DNA of 5,013 nt from Bacteroidales bacterium GP4 (GTDB lineage Bacteria; Bacteroidota; Bacteroidia; Bacteroidales; Muribaculaceae), in the NCBI GenBank assembly GCA_001701065.1, contig DAAL01000049.1, positions 9,422 to 14,434 on the forward strand, given 5' to 3'. Within the stretch, counting starts at the first letter, position 1; each line of letters starts with the position of its first letter. Below are positions 1 through 5,013 of this stretch, in pieces. The notes beneath the pieces are model-generated. The model was not told the DNA's origin and made no database searches. It saw only the letters and a program-made list of their open reading frames with translations. The position numbers were made by a program, and so were the translations under genes.

Positions 1-226
1 CTGCCGATACCTGAAAATGGTGAAGGATGTTGTTCCATGCCACTTTCGCCGATATCCGTGGATTGCCCGAGAAGAAGTATTCCTGGGTGAACTCCATCAT
101 CTCGTTAGGGTCGGCATCAATGGATATGGATGAAAGTACGTCTTCGGCATCCCATACTATGAGACTGATAGCCATGCCTGTAGCACCATAACAGCGGTCT
201 TTGTCGTCGATATATTTAAATTTCAT
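1..226 (-). CDS. Conserved Bacteroidales protein of unknown function, N-terminal part (cut by left edge)
   Basis: An open frame starts with ATG at 224-226 and runs 75 codons off the left edge without a stop; it begins MKFKYIDDKDRCYGATGMAI. The rest includes an acidic stretch (WDAEDVLSSISIDADPNEMM) and an aromatic segment ending in GNPRISAKVAWNNILHHF. There is no signal peptide or membrane segment in the visible part, so a cytoplasmic protein is likely. The start is supported by a TAnnTTTG promoter box 25 bp upstream and by the absence of an in-frame upstream ATG in the A/T-rich leader; no Shine-Dalgarno is present, as is usual in Bacteroidetes. From memory it resembles a small (about 150-180 residue) protein conserved across Bacteroidales without an assigned function; I could not check this. 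It follows porZ by 81 bp on the same strand but probably has its own promoter. Coding is well supported; function is unknown. Confidence 0.8.
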   Translation of the reverse strand, partial: MKFKYIDDKDRCYGATGMAISLIVWDAEDVLSSISIDADPNEMMEFTQEYFFSGNPRISAKVAWNNILHHFQVSA

Positions 227-251
227 AGTTTTAGGCTTTTCAATTTCTCTT

Positions 252-259
252 CAAATATA
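252..259 (-). promoter_or_regulatory. Bacteroidetes-type -7 promoter box (TATATTTG) for the left-edge gene
   Basis: On the minus strand the spacer between porZ and the left-edge gene contains TATATTTG, a perfect match to the Bacteroidetes sigma-ABfrA consensus TAnnTTTG. It lies 25 bp before the ATG at 226, which would give a leader of roughly 15-20 nt. The partner -33 box (TTTG, 19-21 bp upstream) is not recognisable: TTAC sits at that distance, and a TTG occurs only about 28 bp upstream. I therefore call it a probable promoter with one good element. The rest of the spacer (227-307) shows no clear porZ terminator hairpin, so read-through from porZ is also possible. Confidence 0.5.
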
Positions 260-307
260 ACAATTCTACTCCACATATGGGTAAGCACAACGTGAAAAAA
301 TGAGAAA

Positions 308-2716
308 TCAGTTCACCACAAGGATTTTTGTGACAGCACCCGACGAGCCGTTATCCCCGTTTTGAGATGCAAAAACGTAGTACACGCCGCTTCTTACTCT
401 TTCGCCTGAACTGTTGCAACCGTCCCATGTCACTGAGCCGCCGTTGCTGCGGATCTGGAAGAACACATTTCCTGCCGCATCGGCTATTTTCACAAGAGAG
501 TTGTCCATGAGTCCGGCTATTGTAATCCAGCCGTTGTAGTCGGGACGCACGGGGTTGGGATAAGCGTAGACTTGGGAATAGTCGCTTGCCACGGGGGTTG
601 CGTCGCCGCCGTATTCCACAAGCCCTTGGAATGTCCCGAAGTATACTGAATTGCTGTGCGGGTCACAAGCCACGGTGAGGACTTCGTTGGATGGTAGGGG
701 ACTGTTATCAGTGTTGAAATTGTCGATAATCTCTTTACCGTCCTCGGTCACGAGATATACTCCGGAGGATGCGGTGGAAAGCCACTTGCGGTTGCTGTTG
801 TCGACCGCTATTCCGGTTACAGTCTGACTTTCAAGGAGGTAATCGGCGAAGTTGGTTCCGTCGTTGCGGGGCACTTTTATGCGTTCTACCGATGCGGTTC
901 CGGAAAGCATTGCCGCGGGGTTGTGGAGCACGATGACACCGTTGTCGGTTCCTATCCACACGTCGCCGTTGCGGTCCTCAGCCATGGACGAAATAAACAC
1001 GGGACCGAAAGCATTGCCGTCCTGATCGTAGAAAAGCGAGGCGGTGCCGTGGGTATCGTCGGAGGTGGAGGTCAGAGTCCCGGCAGTGTTGTAAACCATA
1101 ACCACCTGGTCCTTTTCGCCGCCTGACACAACGACCAAGTCACGGTTTTTGCTGTGGTTCAAGGGCAAAATAATCGCATCGCGTGAGTCCAAGCCCTCGA
1201 AACCACGCACGGGCAGCGTCATCCAGTCGTCGGAGGTAACTGATTCAAGCCGTCTTTTTTCGGAGGGGAGGGCGGCTATTACTGCTGATGAGGCACTGAG
1301 TGAGTACATCCACAGATTTCCTTCGGCATCCACCGCTGTAGCCGGCACCAGTGTGGTCCAGTCGCGTTTAAGAGGGAAATTGTTCCAATCGTATTTATAC
1401 ACTTCCTTTCCGTCCTTGAACTTGTAGATTCCTTCCCAGTAGGTGCCGATGTATAGCATGTCCTGTTCTTCGGGGTCCTCGACGAGGTTGTAGCCGGCAC
1501 GGAGAGTGTTTTTGTAGTTGGGGTTGTTGTAAGTGACATCGGCTGACAGGGGTGTTATGTCCTCCACGAAGCCGTCGGTCACTTTGTTTATTGCCATGCG
1601 CTTCATGTTGTCGTAATGGAACACTTTGCGGCTCTCGGCTTTATTGGTGATGAAGACTGCGCCCGATGCTTTTCCTGGGACGATGTTCCAAACTCCGTCG
1701 TTTACGGTCACAGCATCGGGGTGAGCGGGATTCATCTTAACGGTGGGCGCGGCTCCGTTGTCGGAGAGTGACACGCATCCGAGTCCCTCCTCGGTCATGT
1801 ACCACAGTTCGTCCACTCCTTTGTGCGAGTTGTAGCGGATGGCGTTTCGGCTCTGCTTGCTGCGGATTGCATCAGGGATGGGGACGGTGGTGTAAGTGCC
1901 TTGTTCGTCAAAAATGTAAATGCTTGAAGCGGATGACACCTGAAGTTTGTCGGCAATTCGCTGAATAGCCACGGGCGAAGGCATGTTGTGCTCGCGCATG
2001 GACGCTGTGGCGTTGTCGAAGTCGGGAGTTATTACCCGCACTTTTTCGCCGTCGGAGGCAAGAAGTTGCTTGTCGTTGAGCGGTTCCATGGATGTGGCGT
2101 TGAAGGCGGCAATTGTGCGGAAACTTGACAAGGTGTTGTGTTGCGCGGAGAGGGGCGCTTCCAATAAGTTGCCATTTGCGTTAATGACAAGCCTGTCGGC
2201 TATTGTAGATATTGCTGTAACAGGGAGATTGAAAATGCCTGATTCGATGACGGTGAAATTGTCGAGATTCAGCTTCACCAGTCCGAATCCTGTGGCGATG
2301 TAAGCCACATTGTCCTTAAAAGCGATGTCCCTGACGGTTTTGTCGTTTAGGCGTTGAGCGTCCTTAATGTCGCTTACGTTCACGATATTGCCGTCGGCAA
2401 GGACTATGTCCATATTGCCGTTGGGGTAAGCTGCTATGAGCAAGTCACGGTCAGGATGGTTGAAGATGTCCGATACGGAGTTGTCCGACATGCCGTTGAG
2501 CGTTGTGAATCCGAGCATGGACTCTTCGGACTTGTCATAGGAAAACAGATTGCCTGAGTTAAGGAAGTACACGCGCTTGCCGGAGTCGATGACTTTACCC
2601 ACATTGAAGTTGAAGGTGTTGTAAATTCTCCAGTCGCCCACTCCTAAAGAGGCATGGATCGTGACGGTTATAGCTACTGTCGCCAAAAGCGATGATAAGG
2701 CTCTTTTAAGGTACAT
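308..2716 (-). CDS. porZ: PorZ-like type IX secretion system surface protein (two beta-propellers plus C-terminal sorting-type domain)
   Basis: The product is 802 residues, close to the ~776 of P. gingivalis PorZ. Residues 1-22 form a signal peptide (KR, then a hydrophobic run, cleavage probably near HAS), followed by the family-like start WRIYNTFNFN. Residues ~28-710 are beta-propeller repeats; clear two-component-regulator-type propeller motifs are IGTYWEGIYKF (423-433), DVWIGTDNGVIVL (585-597), KWLSTASSGVYLV (644-656) and YFGTFQGLVEY (692-702). Residues 717-802 are a beta-sandwich T9SS C-terminal domain with YPNPV, a GxVTWDG-like strand, SGVYYVF and a terminal KILVVN. In P. gingivalis, PorZ is a cell-surface part of the attachment complex with PorU, PorV and PorQ, and presents anionic LPS to the sortase PorU; that role here is inferred. 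The absence of a kinase or DNA-binding domain argues against a hybrid two-component sensor, the other common owner of such propellers. The start lies 18 bp after the rdgB stop, so the two are probably one operon. The TGA stop is at 308-310. An unrelated T9SS cargo protein with propellers is the main alternative. Confidence 0.82.
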   Translation of the reverse strand: MYLKRALSSLLATVAITVTIHASLGVGDWRIYNTFNFNVGKVIDSGKRVYFLNSGNLFSYDKSEESMLGFTTLNGMSDNSVSDIFNHPDRDLLIAAYPNGNMDIVLADGNIVNVSDIKDAQRLNDKTVRDIAFKDNVAYIATGFGLVKLNLDNFTVIESGIFNLPVTAISTIADRLVINANGNLLEAPLSAQHNTLSSFRTIAAFNATSMEPLNDKQLLASDGEKVRVITPDFDNATASMREHNMPSPVAIQRIADKLQVSSASSIYIFDEQGTYTTVPIPDAIRSKQSRNAIRYNSHKGVDELWYMTEEGLGCVSLSDNGAAPTVKMNPAHPDAVTVNDGVWNIVPGKASGAVFITNKAESRKVFHYDNMKRMAINKVTDGFVEDITPLSADVTYNNPNYKNTLRAGYNLVEDPEEQDMLYIGTYWEGIYKFKDGKEVYKYDWNNFPLKRDWTTLVPATAVDAEGNLWMYSLSASSAVIAALPSEKRRLESVTSDDWMTLPVRGFEGLDSRDAIILPLNHSKNRDLVVVSGGEKDQVVMVYNTAGTLTSTSDDTHGTASLFYDQDGNAFGPVFISSMAEDRNGDVWIGTDNGVIVLHNPAAMLSGTASVERIKVPRNDGTNFADYLLESQTVTGIAVDNSNRKWLSTASSGVYLVTEDGKEIIDNFNTDNSPLPSNEVLTVACDPHSNSVYFGTFQGLVEYGGDATPVASDYSQVYAYPNPVRPDYNGWITIAGLMDNSLVKIADAAGNVFFQIRSNGGSVTWDGCNSSGERVRSGVYYVFASQNGDNGSSGAVTKILVVN

Positions 2717-2734
2717 AATAAATAAGGTGTAAAT

Positions 2735-3313
2735 CTACTTCGAGAGCAGATAGTTTTTCAATTTTTCCACCGCTCTCCCACGGTGGCTTATCTTGTTCTT
2801 TTCGTGCATCGACATTTCAGCAAATGTTGTGTCGAAGCCGTCGGGCATGAATATGGGGTCATAGCCGAATCCGTCGTTGCCTCGTTGCTCGGTGATGATG
2901 GTGCCGTTTACGATGCCTGTCATGAATGACAGCCGGTCGCCTTCAATCAGGGCTATCACGGTGCGGAAACGTGCCGAGCGGTCGTCCACGCCTTCCATGT
3001 TTTTCATCAACAGTTCCACATTGGCTTTAGAGTCATGGGCGGGACCGGCATAACGAGCCGAGTACACCCCGGGCGCGCCGCCAAGAGCAGTGACTTCAAG
3101 TCCGGTGTCGTCAGCGAAACAGTCGTAACCGTAATGTTCCTTTACATAGCGGGCTTTTATCTCGGCGTTGCCTTCGAGGGTGTCGGCTGTTTCGGGAATA
3201 TCCTCATGACAGCCTATCTCTTTCAGGCTCAGGACCTGAAATTGGGCACCGAGAATCTCGCACAGTTCTTCAAGCTTGTGGGCGTTGTTGGTGGCAAATA
3301 CTATTTGTCTCAT
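2735..3313 (-). CDS. rdgB: XTP/dITP diphosphatase (non-canonical purine NTP pyrophosphatase, RdgB/HAM1 family)
   Basis: This cytoplasmic house-cleaning enzyme hydrolyses dITP, ITP and XTP to the monophosphate and pyrophosphate, keeping deaminated purines out of DNA and RNA. The chosen start gives 192 residues, matching the family (E. coli 197). Family motifs in order: FATNNAHK at 6-13 (nucleotide/phosphate loop), [10 protein letters not shown] at 41-50 with the conserved Glu41 and Asn49, ADDTGLEV at 67-74 with the catalytic-type Asp69, [14 protein letters not shown] at 77-90, FGYDPIF at 149-155, and ISHRGRA at 175-181 for base recognition. All key residues are present. An in-frame ATG at 3344-3346 would add 11 residues ([11 protein letters not shown]), but they precede the conserved beta-strand, have no family counterpart and lie inside the leuS-side hairpin, so the ATG at 3311-3313 is preferred. 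No Shine-Dalgarno is visible. The TAG stop (2735-2737) is followed after 18 bp by porZ, indicating co-transcription. Confidence 0.95.
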   Translation of the reverse strand: MRQIVFATNNAHKLEELCEILGAQFQVLSLKEIGCHEDIPETADTLEGNAEIKARYVKEHYGYDCFADDTGLEVTALGGAPGVYSARYAGPAHDSKANVELLMKNMEGVDDRSARFRTVIALIEGDRLSFMTGIVNGTIITEQRGNDGFGYDPIFMPDGFDTTFAEMSMHEKNKISHRGRAVEKLKNYLLSK

Positions 3314-3321
3314 TGTTCCGG

Positions 3322-3386
3322 ATTTAAAATTAAGAGGGTGCCGCAAAGCATCGGCTTCGGATTGCCGACTATGCGATACCCTCTTA
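3322..3386 (-). terminator. Long imperfect hairpin with U-rich tail, probable leuS terminator
   Basis: Read on the minus strand, TAAGAGGGT (3378-3386) pairs perfectly with ACCCTCTTA (3331-3339). The stem continues inward through CGCA/TGCG, AG/CT and CGGC/GCCG, interrupted by small mismatches and one internal bulge, and closes on the 8-nt loop AATCCGAA. It is followed directly by TTAATTTTAAAT, a U-rich but interrupted tail. Position fits a terminator: 37 bp after the leuS stop and 17 bp before the preferred rdgB ATG. The stem is longer and more broken than a textbook intrinsic terminator, so a cis-regulatory or processing hairpin in the rdgB leader is an alternative. No clear TAnnTTTG box was found between the hairpin and rdgB, leaving open partial read-through from leuS. 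Confidence 0.6.
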
Positions 3387-3422
3387 TATAACGTAACAGC
3401 AGTTGCGGTTAGTATGTGGCTT

Positions 3423-5013
3423 TTATCCCACTACTATATTCACGATTTTGCCGGGAACTACTATTATCTTTCGGATGGTCTTGCCTTCGAGCCATCGTGC
3501 GGCTCCTTCGTGTTCGAGAGCTATTTTCTCGACTTCCTCACGGGGAGTTTCGGCGGCTACCTCGATGTTGTAACGTGCTTTGCCGTTGAATGACACAGCC
3601 ATAGTCACTACGTCCTCTTTGAGGTAATCCTCGTTGTGCTCAACCCAACGGGCATCGCACACAGTTCCGGTGTTGCCGAGCGCATGCCATAGCTCTTCGG
3701 TGATGTGGGGAGCAAATGGGGCAAGCACTACGATGAGTTGCTGCAGAATCTCGCGGCTGTGGCACTTCTGGGCGGTGAGTTCGTTCACGCATATCATGAA
3801 CGCGGCTATTGAGGTGTTGAATGAGAAGTTCTCGATGTCCCAAGTCACTTTCTTGATGAGCTTGTGGAGTGACTTTAGCGAGTCCTTTGAGGGCTTTTCG
3901 TCAGTCACAAGGAACTGGTCGCCCTTGTAGAAGAGTCCCCACAACTTTTTGAGGAATCGGTTTACACCGTCGATACCGTTGGTGTCCCAAGGCTTGCTCT
4001 GTTCCAGCGGACCGAGGAACATCTCGTAAAGGCGCAGGGTGTCGGCACCGTAGCGTTCAACAATGTCATCGGGATTTACAACATTGAACATGGATTTTGA
4101 CATCTTTTCAACCGCGTAGCCACACATGTACTTGCCGTCCTCAAGAATAAATTCGGCATCGTGGAAGTCAGGTCGCCAAGCACGGAATTTGTCGAGGTCA
4201 AGCTGGTCGTTGGTGACGATGTTCACATCCACGTGGATGGGTGTAACGTCATACTTGTTCTTAAGTCCTGCCGACACAAAGGTATTGGTGTCCTTAATGC
4301 GGTAAACGAAGTTGGAGCGACCTTGAATCATGCCTTGGTTTATGAGTTTCTTGAAAGGCTCGTCGCGGCACACAATACCGAGGTCGTAAAGGAATTTGTT
4401 CCAGAAACGGCTATATATAAGGTGACCGGTGGCGTGTTCGGTGCCGCCTATGTACAGGTCGACATCCTGCCAGTAGTCATTGGCATCCTTCGACACGAGC
4501 GCATCGTTGTTGCGCGGGTCCATGTAGCGCAGATAGTAAGCCGACGAGCCGGCAAAACCGGGCATAGTGTTGAGTTCGAGTTGGTAGCCTTCGGCGGTTT
4601 TCCAGTCCTTGGCACGTCCCAACGGTGGTTCGCCGCTTTCGGTAGGCAGATATTTGTCGACTTCAGGCAGAAGCAACGGCAGCTGTTCCTCAGGCAAAAG
4701 GTGGGGAATACCGTCCTTGTAATAGACGGGGAACGGTTCGCCCCAGTAACGCTGGCGGCTGAAGATGGCATCGCGCAGGCGGTAGTTGACCTTAACTTTA
4801 CCCAAGCCTTTTTCTTCGATGAAACGCTTGGTCTTGGCTATCGCATCTTTTACTTCAAGTCCGTTGAGGTCGAGGATTTCGCTCTTGGAGTTTATCATTT
4901 TGCCTTCTTTGGCATCGAAGCTTTCTTCGCTTACGTCAGCACCTTCGATAAGTGGGATGATGGGAAGGTTGAAGTGCTTGGCAAACGCCCTGAAAGCGCT
5001 TACGTGAAAATGA
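3423..5013 (-). CDS. leuS: Leucyl-tRNA synthetase, C-terminal half (cut by right edge)
   Basis: This class Ia synthetase attaches leucine to tRNA-Leu in the cytoplasm. The visible frame is open from the right edge to the TAA at 3423-3425, about 529 codons of a protein usually near 900-950 residues in Bacteroidales. The N-terminal catalytic part with the HIGH motif and most of the CP1 editing domain lie outside the window. Visible in order: the end of CP1 ([20 protein letters not shown]), [19 protein letters not shown] where the chain re-enters the catalytic core, [40 protein letters not shown], a leucine-specific insert, the KMSKS loop at 4092-4106, the helical anticodon-binding domain ([28 protein letters not shown]) and a C-terminal tRNA-binding domain ending [11 protein letters not shown]. 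The ATG at 4898 is internal, not the true start. The first ~8 codons at the edge do not look like LeuRS (see the separate entry). It is probably transcribed separately from rdgB, given the hairpin downstream. Confidence 0.95.
   Translation of the reverse strand, partial: HFHVSAFRAFAKHFNLPIIPLIEGADVSEESFDAKEGKMINSKSEILDLNGLEVKDAIAKTKRFIEEKGLGKVKVNYRLRDAIFSRQRYWGEPFPVYYKDGIPHLLPEEQLPLLLPEVDKYLPTESGEPPLGRAKDWKTAEGYQLELNTMPGFAGSSAYYLRYMDPRNNDALVSKDANDYWQDVDLYIGGTEHATGHLIYSRFWNKFLYDLGIVCRDEPFKKLINQGMIQGRSNFVYRIKDTNTFVSAGLKNKYDVTPIHVDVNIVTNDQLDLDKFRAWRPDFHDAEFILEDGKYMCGYAVEKMSKSMFNVVNPDDIVERYGADTLRLYEMFLGPLEQSKPWDTNGIDGVNRFLKKLWGLFYKGDQFLVTDEKPSKDSLKSLHKLIKKVTWDIENFSFNTSIAAFMICVNELTAQKCHSREILQQLIVVLAPFAPHITEELWHALGNTGTVCDARWVEHNEDYLKEDVVTMAVSFNGKARYNIEVAAETPREEVEKIALEHEGAARWLEGKTIRKIIVVPGKIVNIVVG
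4989..5013 (-). other. Non-matching tip at the right edge inside the leuS frame
   Basis: From 4988 leftwards the frame reads [13 protein letters not shown], normal for the end of the LeuRS editing domain. The preceding ~25 bp encode HFHVSAFR, where family members have a motif like VPxHDxRDY. None of the three minus-strand frames gives the expected motif, so a simple one-base frameshift does not explain it. An assembly tip, chimeric read end or a real DNA junction are possible. Confidence 0.45.

Noticed and set aside
264..283. Palindrome-like CCACATATGG near the promoter box as a regulator operator.
   Set aside because: The symmetry is weak beyond the outer bases and no regulator gene or second copy is visible.
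923..2557. Several plus-strand and alternate-frame open stretches of 66-106 codons inside porZ.
   Set aside because: They lie opposite or within a well-supported gene, lack recognisable domains and start context, and are expected by-products of porZ codon use.
308..2716. porZ as a hybrid two-component sensor or SusD-type polysaccharide utilisation protein.
   Set aside because: Propeller repeats are shared with hybrid sensors, but there is no transmembrane helix, Y_Y_Y domain, kinase or DNA-binding domain, and the C-terminus is a T9SS-type domain.
3314..3346. Longer rdgB start at ATG 3344-3346, adding [11 protein letters not shown].
   Set aside because: The added residues precede the first conserved strand, have no counterpart in the family, and are encoded within the hairpin downstream of leuS.
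3035..3593. Two plus-strand open frames of 105-118 codons over rdgB, the spacer and the end of leuS.
   Set aside because: They run antisense to conserved coding sequence, show no family features, and have no promoter or start signal I could identify.
3423..4898. A complete stand-alone 491-residue protein starting at ATG 4898.
   Set aside because: The frame continues upstream with typical LeuRS sequence ([20 protein letters not shown]), so this Met is internal.
4448..5007. Open frames of 73-107 codons overlapping leuS in other frames or on the plus strand.
   Set aside because: They are shadows of leuS; the proteins are low in recognisable motifs and rich in residues typical of out-of-frame translation.
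1..5013. A new defence, mobile or other multi-gene system.
   Set aside because: All four genes belong to housekeeping, T9SS or conserved-hypothetical classes; no inverted-repeat-flanked element, repeat array, integrase or transposase was seen.

Overview
The window looks like a piece of a Bacteroidales chromosome, most likely from a type IX secretion (T9SS)-carrying gut or oral family such as Muribaculaceae or Porphyromonadaceae-like bacteria. The evidence is a LeuRS with Bacteroidales-type sequence blocks, a PorZ-like T9SS surface protein with a C-terminal sorting-type domain, start regions without Shine-Dalgarno sequences, and a perfect Bacteroidetes-type TAnnTTTG promoter box. The family assignment is inference; the phylum and order are much firmer. 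Both ends cut through genes, so this may be a short contig.

All four genes lie on the minus strand, so in transcription order the window reads from right to left. First comes the C-terminal half of leucyl-tRNA synthetase (leuS, 3423 to the right edge). A 109-bp spacer follows, holding a long imperfect hairpin with a U-rich tail (3322-3386), probably the leuS terminator. Next is rdgB (2735-3313), a house-cleaning XTP/dITP pyrophosphatase. Only 18 bp further on is porZ (308-2716), a large secreted beta-propeller protein of the T9SS attachment complex. After an 81-bp spacer with a promoter-like box (252-259) comes the N-terminal part of a conserved Bacteroidales protein of unknown function (226 to the left edge).

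rdgB and porZ are tightly spaced and probably co-transcribed. leuS and the left-edge gene appear to be separate transcription units, judged by the hairpin and the promoter box. No functional link between nucleotide-pool cleaning and T9SS is evident, so the grouping is probably just local gene order.

I found no mobile element, CRISPR array, tRNA, rRNA or new multi-gene system. The oddest spot is the last ~25 bp at the right edge. There the reading frame stays open, but the protein no longer resembles the LeuRS editing-domain motif that should be present, which suggests an assembly tip or a real junction.
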